Shown here piece after piece: positions 1 through 6,884 of a stretch of DNA of 24,546 bases. Made by a program: the position numbers and the translations under genes. This DNA comes from JAJPJX01 sp964568355 (GTDB taxonomy: Bacteria > Acidobacteriota > Terriglobia > Bryobacterales > Bryobacteraceae): assembly GCA_964568355.1 (NCBI GenBank), contig CAZMRK010000433.1:1-24546 (forward strand), read 5' to 3'. Each line of letters begins with the position of its first letter. Within the stretch, counting starts at the first letter, position 1. The notes beneath the pieces were generated by a model. That model saw nothing but the letters and a program-made list of their open reading frames with translations. It searched no databases and was not told where the DNA came from.

Positions 1-1
1 C

Positions 2-976
2 AAGCTGAAAGATACGCTGACGGGAGACACGCTGGGCGAGAAAGGCCAGCAGGTGCAGTATTTACCGGTGAATCTTCCGGAGCCTTCGATCGCCTTCGCG
101 ATCGAGGCCAAATCACGGCAGGACGAAGACCGCATGGGCAATGCGGTACATCGCATCCTGGAAGAAGATCAGTCGCTGCGCTTCTACCGCGATCCGCAGA
201 CGAAGGAATTCCTGCTGGGCGGCAGCGGCCAACAGCACGTGGAAGTTGTGGTCAGCCGGTTAAAGAAGCGCTACGGGGTGGATGTCACGCTCAAGGCGCC
301 CAAGATCCCCTACCGGGAAACCATCCGGGCCAGCGCGGATGTACAGGGAAGGCATAAGAAGCAGACCGGCGGACACGGACAATTCGGAGACTGCTGGATC
401 CGCATGGAGCCCTTGCCGCGCGGCGCCAAGTTCGAGTTCGTGAATGATATCTTCGGCGGCGCTATCCCCAAGAACTATATCCCCGCGGTAGAGAAGGGGA
501 TATTGGAAGCAGCGGAAAACGGGTACTTAGCCGGCTATCCGATGGTGGACTTCCGCGTAGTACTTTATGACGGTTCGTACCATGACGTGGATTCTTCGGA
601 GCTTTCCTTTAAGCTGGCCGCCCGGAAAGCCTTCAAGAACGCCATGCAGCAGGCCAAGCCGGCTTTGCTGGAACCGATTATGAATGTAGAGATTCAGGCG
701 CCTGTGGAGTATGCCGGCGACCTGATGGGTGACCTGAATGGACGGCGAGGGCGCATCTCCGGGATGGACACCAAGGGTAGTACGCAAGTTGTCCGGGCTC
801 AGGTACCTATGGCGGAGATGCTAAACTATCAAAATGATCTAACGTCCATGACGCAAGGTCGTGGGGCCTTCACCATGGAGTTTGATCATTACGACTTCGT
901 GCCGGCATTGCAGGCCGATAAGATCATTGCTGCAGCCCGGGCTGCGAAGACTGGAGAAGAGGAAGAAGAAGAGTAA
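2..976 (+). CDS. fusA: Elongation factor G, EF-G2-like paralogue (5' end outside window)
   Basis: This is the C-terminal 324 residues of an EF-G-family translational GTPase. The reading frame is open to the left edge, so the GTPase domain and domain II lie outside the window. Visible are part of domain III, domain IV with the loop KKQTGGHGQFGDC, and domain V with GDLMGDLNGRRGRI. EF-G moves tRNA and mRNA through the ribosome. The run GAIPKNYIPAVEKGI and the segment DGSYHDVDSSE resemble the EF-G2/FusA2 paralogue type more than a housekeeping FusA next to ribosomal protein genes. No tufA or rps genes follow, which fits a stand-alone paralogue. The protein ends in a short run of six glutamates. 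Family assignment is secure; the paralogue class is an inference from the C-terminal half only. Confidence 0.93.
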   Translation, partial: KLKDTLTGDTLGEKGQQVQYLPVNLPEPSIAFAIEAKSRQDEDRMGNAVHRILEEDQSLRFYRDPQTKEFLLGGSGQQHVEVVVSRLKKRYGVDVTLKAPKIPYRETIRASADVQGRHKKQTGGHGQFGDCWIRMEPLPRGAKFEFVNDIFGGAIPKNYIPAVEKGILEAAENGYLAGYPMVDFRVVLYDGSYHDVDSSELSFKLAARKAFKNAMQQAKPALLEPIMNVEIQAPVEYAGDLMGDLNGRRGRISGMDTKGSTQVVRAQVPMAEMLNYQNDLTSMTQGRGAFTMEFDHYDFVPALQADKIIAAARAAKTGEEEEEE

Positions 977-982
977 AGTTAC

Positions 983-994
983 ACACACGTGTGT
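983..994. promoter_or_regulatory. 12-bp perfect palindrome after the EF-G gene
   Basis: ACACACGTGTGT reads the same on both strands. It begins 6 bases after the EF-G stop codon, in the 178-base gap before the lipoprotein gene. It has no loop and no T-tract, so it does not look like an intrinsic terminator. It could be a protein-binding site, but the alternating purine/pyrimidine sequence could also arise by chance. Confidence 0.3.
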
Positions 995-1044
995 CCCTGG
1001 AAAACCCGCCGCTGGTTCGGAGGCTGGCGCGCGGAGTGGCACGA

Positions 1045-1074
1045 TTGACCTGGGGTTGGCCAATGTTGTAGAGT
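1045..1074 (+). promoter_or_regulatory. Candidate sigma-70 promoter for the LysM lipoprotein gene
   Basis: The -35-like hexamer TTGACC (1045-1050) is followed after 18 bases by the weaker -10-like hexamer TAGAGT (1069-1074). The spacer contains the 8-bp palindrome TTGGCCAA (1056-1063). The element sits about 80 bases before the chosen ATG at 1155. The -10 matches the consensus at only four of six positions, so this is tentative. Confidence 0.35.
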
Positions 1075-1154
1075 CAAGGACTTCTCATACGTGCCACGGC
1101 CCGGACCGAAATCGTCGTATTTGCCGGGGTTTAGATGCAGTTCGAGGATTACGA

Positions 1155-2924
1155 ATGGCCGGTCGAACGAGAGCGTTTCTTTATCTGTCATTAACCTCCG
1201 CAGTTTTGGTTGTGTCTGGCTGTAGTACAACCCAGCAGTCCAGATTCCAAACCTCCTTCTTACCGGCCGCGCCGCGGCCGGTAGCCCTCTCCGCAGAAAT
1301 CACAGAGCCCCCGCCGGTCAAGCCCAATCTCTATATCCAGGAACCCTCGGCCGCGCTGAACGCGGTGACTCAGGCTTCCGCGGTGATCACCCGCGGGGAT
1401 ACGCTGATCCAGCGGGCCGAACAACACTACCAAAGAGGCCGGAAGTTCTATCAGACGCAGGACGTTGCCGGTGCCCGCCGGGAGTTCGACACGGCGGTGG
1501 ACCTGATGCTGGACGCGTCGGACAATCGTCCGAGCGACCGGGCGGCGTTTGAACGGCGATTCGACCAGATGGTAGATGCCATTCACCGGTACGATCTGGT
1601 AGGCCTGGGCAGCTCAACGACTCCCGACGAAGCCCAGTTCGCCCAGACGGACAAGGCCCCTCTAGAAGACATCCTCCAGATGACCTTCCCCGTGGATCCC
1701 AAAATGAAAGACAAGGTAAAGGAGCAGGTGCGGGCGACGGCCTCTCAGTTGCCGCTGTCGGTGAACGATGCCGTTCTGGGATATATCCACTACTTCATGG
1801 GGCGCGGCCACAGCACGTTGATCCACGGGCTGGAGCGGGCGGGCCGCTACTATCCCATGATTCATCGCATTCTGGAGGAAGAGGGAATCCCGCAGGAACT
1901 CATCCACCTGGCGCAGGCGGAATCGGGCTTTGCGCCGCGCGCGATGTCCTACAAAGCAGCCGGCGGGATGTGGCAGTTTGTAGCCTGGCGCGGCCAGCAG
2001 TACGGCCTGATGCAAACGAAATATACCGACGACCGGTTCGATTTCGAGAAGGCCACGCGGGCGGCCGCCAAACATCTGCACGATCTGTATAACGAGTTCG
2101 GCGACTGGTACCTGGCGATCGCGGCTTACAACTGCGGTCCGGGCGTGGTCGAGAAAGCAGTGGAGCGCACCGGCTACGCGGATTTCTGGGAGCTGCGCAA
2201 CCGCGGCGCGCTGCCGGCCGAAACCACCAACTACGTCCCGATTATCCTGGCGATGACGATCATGGACAAGAACGCCAAGGAATACGGGCTGGAAGAGGTG
2301 ACGCCGGACCCGCCGCTCGAATACGACAGCATCAAAGCAGCAGCAGCCACTCACCTGGCTCTGGTCAGCGACCTGACCGACACTCCCATCTCGCAACTGA
2401 TGGAATTGAATCCAGCTTTGCTGAAGGGAGTCGCGCCTGCCGGATATACCGTCCGGGTACCGAAGAATTCCGGCGGCACGCTGACGGCGTCGCTACAGAT
2501 GATTCCCGCGGAACGGCGGGCCTCCTGGCGGATGCACACGGTAACCAGCGGCGAGACACTGGCGGCGATCGGCAAGCGCTACGGCACGGCTCCGAGCAAC
2601 ATCGTAGCGGCAAACCAGATGGACTCGGCCGATCCGGTAGCCGGCCAGCGGCTCATCATTCCGGCAGCATATGTCGAGAAGGCTCCCGCGCGGCGCAGTG
2701 CGGCGAAAAGCGCATCGAAGAGCGCCAGCCGGCGCGGTGCGAAGACGGCTCACAGCAGCGCGCGGACGGGTAGCGCGCGAACCGGCGCCAAGCGCGCCAC
2801 CGTTGCGAGCAGCACATCTCGCAAGCGTGCGAGCACTTCGGCGAGCAAGCGCACGCGCAAAGGCCCGGCTGTGCTGACTCACACAGCTTATAACGGCCGC
2901 GAGCGATCCGGCGCAGGCAACTAA
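1155..2924 (+). CDS. mltD: MltD-like lytic transglycosylase lipoprotein with LysM and a basic tail
   Basis: A 589-residue predicted lipoprotein that cleaves the peptidoglycan glycan strand. The ATG at 1155 is chosen because GAGG lies 7 bases upstream and the protein then starts with a signal peptide ending in the lipobox VSGC (Cys23). The longer frame from 861 would lie inside the EF-G gene. The transglycosylase (SLT) domain spans roughly residues 225-370. It has AESGFAP with the likely catalytic Glu256, then GGMWQF and AAYNCGPG. Two LysM modules follow: a weak one near 400-440 and a clear one near 461-507 (HTVTSGETLAAIGKRYGT). The last 75 or so residues are a low-complexity Ser/Ala/Arg/Lys tail, unusual for MltD and similar in style to the next gene. 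The enzyme probably acts in the periplasm in wall remodelling. Confidence 0.9.
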   Translation: MAGRTRAFLYLSLTSAVLVVSGCSTTQQSRFQTSFLPAAPRPVALSAEITEPPPVKPNLYIQEPSAALNAVTQASAVITRGDTLIQRAEQHYQRGRKFYQTQDVAGARREFDTAVDLMLDASDNRPSDRAAFERRFDQMVDAIHRYDLVGLGSSTTPDEAQFAQTDKAPLEDILQMTFPVDPKMKDKVKEQVRATASQLPLSVNDAVLGYIHYFMGRGHSTLIHGLERAGRYYPMIHRILEEEGIPQELIHLAQAESGFAPRAMSYKAAGGMWQFVAWRGQQYGLMQTKYTDDRFDFEKATRAAAKHLHDLYNEFGDWYLAIAAYNCGPGVVEKAVERTGYADFWELRNRGALPAETTNYVPIILAMTIMDKNAKEYGLEEVTPDPPLEYDSIKAAAATHLALVSDLTDTPISQLMELNPALLKGVAPAGYTVRVPKNSGGTLTASLQMIPAERRASWRMHTVTSGETLAAIGKRYGTAPSNIVAANQMDSADPVAGQRLIIPAAYVEKAPARRSAAKSASKSASRRGAKTAHSSARTGSARTGAKRATVASSTSRKRASTSASKRTRKGPAVLTHTAYNGRERSGAGN

Positions 2925-2998
2925 GCAGCAGCATCGCACTTCCGTTGCGCGCAGTCCGCAGCGTGGGACAAAATTTCCAGTTTTTCTGCTTTTACCTA

Positions 2999-3055
2999 TT
3001 GCCTACGAGCAAAAACGGGTTATTCTAGGTGTGATTGTGCCCTGACAACAGGAGG
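2999..3055 (+). promoter_or_regulatory. Candidate promoter and strong ribosome binding site for the histone-like gene
   Basis: A -35-like TTGCCT (2999-3004) and -10-like TATTCT (3021-3026) are separated by 16 bases. They lie just downstream of a T-rich stretch that could act as an UP element. A perfect AGGAGG (3050-3055) then sits 8 bases before the ATG at 3064. The ribosome binding site is convincing; the promoter hexamers are moderate matches (four of six each). Confidence 0.42.
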
Positions 3056-3063
3056 CGTGCATA

Positions 3064-3651
3064 ATGTTTGATAGTCAAAAATACGCTGCCAGAGACGAAG
3101 AAGAGATGGAAGACTTCCAGGATTACGAGGACGACGAGCACTCCGAGCTGAACACGAAGCTCGACGATTTTGACGACGCCGAGGAAGACGACGAAGAGGA
3201 CGAGATCGTCACCACGGAAGTTGTCGCGGTGGAAGTGCCCGCACCCGTACCGGCGCCCAGCGAAGCTCCATCCAAGCCGGTCGAAGCAGTAGTTGCTCCG
3301 CCCGCGAAGAAGCCGGCGGCGAAACCGGCTCCCAAAAAGGCGGCGGTGACGGCTCCCGTGAAGAAAGCGGCAAAGAAGGCTCCGGCAAAGAAAGCCGCCA
3401 AAAAGGCCCCGGCGAAGAAGGCCGCCAAGAAAGCACCTGCTAAAAAGGCCCCTGCCAAAAAGGCCCCGGCGAAAAAAGCAGTCAAAAAAGCGGTCAAAAA
3501 GGCAGTGAAAAAGGCGGCGGTCAAGGCTCCGGCGAAAAAGGCTACCAAGAAAGCACCTGCGAAGAAAGCCGTAAAGAAGGCGCCTGCCAAGAAAGCAGTG
3601 AAAAAGGCCGTCAAAAAGGCACCGGCCAAGAAGGGCGCCCGGAAGCGGTAA
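3064..3651 (+). CDS. Histone H1-like protein: acidic N-terminus plus Lys/Ala/Pro repeat tail
   Basis: A 195-residue protein with two opposite halves. Residues 1 to about 55 are dominated by Glu and Asp. A Pro/Val/Ala linker follows (about 56-90). The remainder is built from KKAPAKKA-type repeats with almost no other residue types, ending KKGARKR. Lys/Ala/Pro repeats of this kind are known from the C-terminal tail of eukaryotic histone H1 and from bacterial H1-like proteins, where they bind and compact DNA. A nucleoid role is therefore likely. The acidic half is not typical and might shield the tail or bind partners. There is no signal peptide. An AGGAGG site supports the start, and a strong terminator closes the gene, suggesting an independent and well-expressed transcript. 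The exact biological role is unknown. Confidence 0.85.
   Translation: MFDSQKYAARDEEEMEDFQDYEDDEHSELNTKLDDFDDAEEDDEEDEIVTTEVVAVEVPAPVPAPSEAPSKPVEAVVAPPAKKPAAKPAPKKAAVTAPVKKAAKKAPAKKAAKKAPAKKAAKKAPAKKAPAKKAPAKKAVKKAVKKAVKKAAVKAPAKKATKKAPAKKAVKKAPAKKAVKKAVKKAPAKKGARKR
3355..3645 (+). repeat. In-frame tandem repeat encoding AKKAPAKK-type units
   Basis: The 3' half of the histone-like gene consists of imperfect in-frame repeats of codons for Ala, Lys, Lys and Pro, with period shifts between 3-residue (VKKA) and 5-residue (PAKKA) units. The low complexity also keeps the antisense frames open, so long reading frames opposite this gene are artefacts. Such tracts are prone to slippage, and copy number may vary between strains. 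Confidence 0.75.
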
Positions 3652-3721
3652 TTGCGGCAAGGCGCGAGTTTTCGCCCTGGAATCGTTCGGATCGCGAGGG
3701 GTCGTTTTTACGAAGTATCAG

Positions 3722-3763
3722 GCGCCGGGCAGGCTGAAAAGTCTGCCCGGCGCTGTTTTCTTT
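3722..3763 (+). terminator. Rho-independent terminator after the histone-like gene
   Basis: The arms GCGCCGGGCAG (3722-3732) and CTGCCCGGCGC (3743-3753) are perfectly complementary. The stem can be extended by G-U, C-G and U-A pairs to about 14 pairs closed by a GAAA tetraloop (3736-3739). The T-rich tail TGTTTTCTTT follows at 3754-3763. There is no comparable T-tract on the other strand, so it should mainly stop rightward transcription between two convergent genes. Confidence 0.9.
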
Positions 3764-3776
3764 GGCTCCGCGGGAG

Positions 3777-4040
3777 TTATTTCCCGGCTGCCGGCCGGTT
3801 CACGATGTTGCGGCATCGCTCGAAGAGCTCCAGAAGCGAGTCTGCATGTTCTTCGGCTGTTCGCCCGGATGGCTTGCCGGAAAATCCCGCCGATCCGCTG
3901 CTCCCTTTGCCGTAGCCGGTCGTAACCGCGATAAATTTCATCAACTCGAGGGCAACTTCGTCCTTGCTGCGAGCTCCACTCTGGGCCCCGTCCTCCGCGG
4001 GTTTCGCCGTGCCTGCCGGCAGTGCCGCTTCATCCGCCAT
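3777..4040 (-). CDS. Small protein of unknown function (87 aa)
   Basis: A short leftward gene that I do not recognise. It is considered real because the GGAGGAG ribosome binding site (reverse complement of 4051-4057) lies 10 bases before its ATG. It also fills the space between a terminator and a divergent gene. The N-terminal third is Ala/Gly-rich and probably disordered. The middle contains ELMKFIAVTTGYGKG and a Gly/Ser run, and the C-terminus is a probable helix (EEHADSLLELFERCRNIV). There is no signal peptide or membrane segment. Its start lies only 54 bases from the start of the divergent HipA-like kinase gene, so the two may share regulation. No function is proposed. Confidence 0.65.
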   Translation of the reverse strand: MADEAALPAGTAKPAEDGAQSGARSKDEVALELMKFIAVTTGYGKGSSGSAGFSGKPSGRTAEEHADSLLELFERCRNIVNRPAAGK

Positions 4041-4094
4041 ACGTAATGCTCTCCTCCGTCGTGTGGTACAACTCTTAGGTTACAGCATTTTCTG

Positions 4095-4928
4095 ATGCCG
4101 CTCACTGCTTGCCGGCACATCCGCAAAATGCGCGGAGGGGCCCAGTCTCACCTGGTGGAGGCCGATGACGGTAGCTATTACATCGTCAAAGTCCGGAATA
4201 ATCCGCAGCATCGCCGCATTCTGGTCAACGAACTGATTGCGGCGGTTCTTCTCGAATATTTGCAGCTCTCGGTTCCGCAGACGGCGCTGATTCGCCTCAC
4301 TCCCGAATTTCTCGAACAAAATCCGGACCTCCATATCCGCCTGGGATCGCAGAAGATCCCGATCGAACCCGGCTGGCACTTCGGCTCGCGGCATCCCGGC
4401 GACCCTTCGACGCTGGCCGTATATGATTTCCTTCCCGATTCCCTGCTGGCGCAAGTGACCAATCTTGTTGATTTTCTCGGCATCCTGGTCTTTGACCGGT
4501 GGGCGTCCAATGCGGACGGGCGCCAATCGGTCTTTTTCCGCGCGCGCGTGCGCAATTGGACACCCGGCGGGGCCGCTCCAGCGGCCAAGCCCGGCTTTGT
4601 GGCGTTGATGATCGATCATGGATTCGTCTTCAATGGTCCAAGCTGGGACTTTGTCGACTCGCCGCTGCAGGGGCTGTACGCCCGGCGCGTCGTCTATGAA
4701 GGGGTGCGCTCTCTGGACGACTTTCAGCCCTGGCTCGACCGCGTAGTGCACTTTCCCGAAGAAGTGGTCGACCGGGCCTACCGGATGCTGCCGCCGGAAT
4801 GGCTGGACGGCGAAGAAGAGGAATGCGAGCGGGTTCTCGAACAACTTCTCGAACGCCGCAGAGAGGTCCCGGAGATGGTCACACGCTGCCGCCGGTTATC
4901 TTCCAATCCGTTCCCGAACTGGAGATAA
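4095..4928 (+). CDS. HipA-like kinase-domain protein
   Basis: A 277-residue protein resembling the short HipA-like family (HipA_2 type), not full-length HipA. Visible are a nucleotide-binding N-lobe region (HLVEADDGSYYIVKVRNN, with lysine in the YIVK position) and a likely catalytic segment FDRWASNADGRQ (Asp, Asn and Asp in kinase-like spacing). A second aspartate follows in MIDHGFVF, comparable to a metal-binding DFG-type position. Known HipA proteins phosphorylate protein targets; the substrate of the short family is not established as far as I know. There is no HipB-like DNA-binding partner beside it, so this is not an ordinary HipBA toxin-antitoxin pair. The ATG at 4095 has only a weak ribosome binding site, and an in-frame ATG at 4128 is possible. 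The 3' end overlaps the convergent thiO gene by 50 bases. Confidence 0.78.
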   Translation: MPLTACRHIRKMRGGAQSHLVEADDGSYYIVKVRNNPQHRRILVNELIAAVLLEYLQLSVPQTALIRLTPEFLEQNPDLHIRLGSQKIPIEPGWHFGSRHPGDPSTLAVYDFLPDSLLAQVTNLVDFLGILVFDRWASNADGRQSVFFRARVRNWTPGGAAPAAKPGFVALMIDHGFVFNGPSWDFVDSPLQGLYARRVVYEGVRSLDDFQPWLDRVVHFPEEVVDRAYRMLPPEWLDGEEEECERVLEQLLERRREVPEMVTRCRRLSSNPFPNWR

Positions 4929-6012
4929 TTTCGCGGCTGAGGCGCTGAGCCGTAGCCGGCGCCAGCAGAATTCCGTTGCGATAGTGCCCGTAGGCCAGCC
5001 AAAGGCGAGCCCCGGCAAAGCGGCCGATGCGCGGATGCGAATCAGGGGTGCCGGGGCGGAAGCCGAGCCACGGCTCGGGGGGACCGGCAGCGGCGAGCGC
5101 GGGCAGCAGCGTGGAGGCGCGGCCCGCGATTTCCCGCACGATCTCCGGATCGATCATGCGATCGAAGCCCACGCGCTCGGTGGAGGTGCCTGCGATCGTA
5201 AATCCCGAGGCGCGCTGCAACAGGTAGGTATGGCCGTGGCGCAGAATCGGACCGAGGGTTCCGGCCTGGAGATGATAGCCGATCAGGTGGCCGCGGACAG
5301 GAAAGCTGGCCGGCAGGGGTTGCGCCACGTCCTCGACGTGCAGTGGAATGTCTCCACTCCAGGCTCCGGCCGCCAGGACAACGGCCCCGGCGGAAAGCGT
5401 GCCCGCGGCGGTTTCCACGCGCGCCTCGCGCCCCGAGAGGCGCACGGAGCAGGCCTTCAGGCCCTCGCGCAGGTCCACGCCGCGACGGCGGCAGGCCGCC
5501 GCCAGCGCGCGGGTTACGTCGCGCGGATCCACCAAAGCATCGTCCGGAAAGAACAACGCTCCGGCGGCCGGATCTCCGAGCAGGGGGACGCGTTCCCGCA
5601 GCTCTTCCCGAGACAGGACGGCAGAGCGGATGCCGAGCCCGGCCTGGAGACCGGCGCGGGCCGTGAGCGCCTGCCACTCGGCCTCGGTGCGGGCGATTTC
5701 GACGGCTCCCAAACGCTGGAAATCGATGGAGATGCCGCTCTCGGCAGCCAATTCTTCCACGAAGGCCGGGTACAGGGCGAGGCTCTCCAGAGTGAAGGCA
5801 GTCCAGGGAGAGGGCTCCTCGATCTCGCCACCGGGCGCCAGCATGCCCGCACCGGCCCAACTGGCCTCCCCGCCAGCCTTTCCCGAATCGATCAGCATGA
5901 CCCGCAGACCCGCCTGAGAAAGCCTCCAGGCAAGAGAGGAGCCAATGATGCCCGCGCCGATGATGAGGATATCCGGAGACATATACGTTGCCTGCGTTGC
6001 CTTTACCACCAT
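4879..6012 (-). CDS. thiO: Glycine oxidase ThiO-like FAD-dependent amine oxidase
   Basis: A 377-residue member of the DAO flavoprotein family. It has the FAD-binding motif IIGAGIIGSSLAWRLS (residues about 16-31), the ThiO-typical GGEASWAGAGMLAP, and the C-terminal GHYRNGILLAPATA that is close to the glycine oxidase signature. In thiamine synthesis ThiO oxidises glycine to the imine used to build the thiazole ring. No other thi genes are nearby. The ATG at 6012 follows GGGGA and overlaps the upstream glycosyltransferase stop by 10 bases, giving likely translational coupling. An in-frame ATG at 5982 starts closer to the conserved domain. The operon position with glycosyltransferases is odd for a vitamin gene, so another amine substrate cannot be excluded. 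Confidence 0.85.
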   Translation of the reverse strand: MVVKATQATYMSPDILIIGAGIIGSSLAWRLSQAGLRVMLIDSGKAGGEASWAGAGMLAPGGEIEEPSPWTAFTLESLALYPAFVEELAAESGISIDFQRLGAVEIARTEAEWQALTARAGLQAGLGIRSAVLSREELRERVPLLGDPAAGALFFPDDALVDPRDVTRALAAACRRRGVDLREGLKACSVRLSGREARVETAAGTLSAGAVVLAAGAWSGDIPLHVEDVAQPLPASFPVRGHLIGYHLQAGTLGPILRHGHTYLLQRASGFTIAGTSTERVGFDRMIDPEIVREIAGRASTLLPALAAAGPPEPWLGFRPGTPDSHPRIGRFAGARLWLAYGHYRNGILLAPATAQRLSREIISSSGTDWKITGGSV

Positions 6013-6884
6013 CTCATTCCCCGCTGCTGGCAGGAGGCAAAGTGCCAGTTATAGCGGTACAGCAGTTTTTCGCCGATGGCGATGCGCAACGTGCGCAGAA
6101 CCACTCCCCAGGCCAGCATACGGGCCGGAGAGGCAGCCGGGGGCTGGTCATAGCAGCCGTGCAGGTCGAAATGGCGGTAGAGAAAGCGGAAGATGTAGGC
6201 CAGGCGGCCGCGCAGGGGGCCGTACTTGCGAATGATCCGGAAGGCCTCGCGGGCGAAGAGGTCGCCGGCGCTGCCGGATTTGTTGGTGGCGGAAAAATAG
6301 TAGCGGGAGAGCACGGCATCGGTCGTCACCAGGCGGGCTCCCGCCAGGCGCATACGGCACCACAGATCCCAATCGAAGGCCAGATGGTAGCTGGTATCCA
6401 GAAGACCCAGGCGGCGATGCAGCGAGCCTTTCCAGAACGTGCTGGGCTGCTCGATCACATCGAGCGTGTGGATCTTGTCCCAGGCCTCGGGGTCGGGCGG
6501 CGAATCAAAGGGCGAGCCATCCGGATAGATCCGCCGGCAGTAACCGGTGACGACATCCGCGTCGGGATGCCGGCGGAAGAGATCCGCCACGTGATGGAGC
6601 GCCCCCGGAACAAGCTCGTCATCGGCGCAGAGCCATCCGAAGATGTCGCCGCCGGCATGGGCGAAACCGTTGTTCAGGCCGTCGGCCTGGCCCTTGTCTT
6701 TCTTGCAGAGCACGACGTCGAAGGCGCCACGGTAACGCTCGATGATCTCGCGCGAGACGTCGCGGCTCTCCGAATCCGCCACGATGAGCTGCAGATCCGG
6801 ATAGTCCTGGGCCAGCAGGGAGCGGATGGCCCGTTCCAGCACCTCCCCGGAATTGTAGTTAGGAATGACTATGGAGATCCGCAA
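6003..6884 (-). CDS. Family 2 glycosyltransferase
   Basis: A 293-residue GT-A fold transferase that probably adds a sugar to a surface glycan in the cytoplasm. Evidence is RISIVIPNYNSG at the start, LIVADSESRD, the metal-binding region GWLCADDELVPG and the later FDWDLWCRM. There is no membrane segment with a clear boundary. A reading frame extends upstream to 7007, but residues before the domain are an out-of-frame read of the upstream gene. The TTG at 6884 is chosen because AGGA (reverse complement of 6893-6896) lies 8 bases upstream and the domain begins at once. This gives a 26-base overlap with the upstream glycosyltransferase, so the two are probably translationally coupled. The sugar specificity cannot be read from sequence. 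Confidence 0.88.
   Translation of the reverse strand: MRISIVIPNYNSGEVLERAIRSLLAQDYPDLQLIVADSESRDVSREIIERYRGAFDVVLCKKDKGQADGLNNGFAHAGGDIFGWLCADDELVPGALHHVADLFRRHPDADVVTGYCRRIYPDGSPFDSPPDPEAWDKIHTLDVIEQPSTFWKGSLHRRLGLLDTSYHLAFDWDLWCRMRLAGARLVTTDAVLSRYYFSATNKSGSAGDLFAREAFRIIRKYGPLRGRLAYIFRFLYRHFDLHGCYDQPPAASPARMLAWGVVLRTLRIAIGEKLLYRYNWHFASCQQRGMRWW

Noticed and set aside
861..1154. N-terminal extension of the lytic transglycosylase frame back to 861
   Set aside because: It lies inside the EF-G gene and lacks signal-peptide character; the ATG at 1155 has a ribosome binding site and a lipoprotein signal.
3025..3660. Long leftward frames opposite the histone-like gene (up to 211 residues)
   Set aside because: They are mirror images of the Lys/Ala/Pro codon repeats, rich in Leu/Phe/Gly/Ala, with no ribosome binding site; the forward gene has a strong site and terminator.
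4095..4928. Classical HipBA toxin-antitoxin system
   Set aside because: No HipB-like helix-turn-helix gene is adjacent, and the protein is much shorter than full-length HipA.
4984..6054. Rightward 356-residue frame opposite thiO
   Set aside because: Antisense shadow in GC-rich DNA; no domain recognisable, while thiO has intact FAD and C-terminal motifs.
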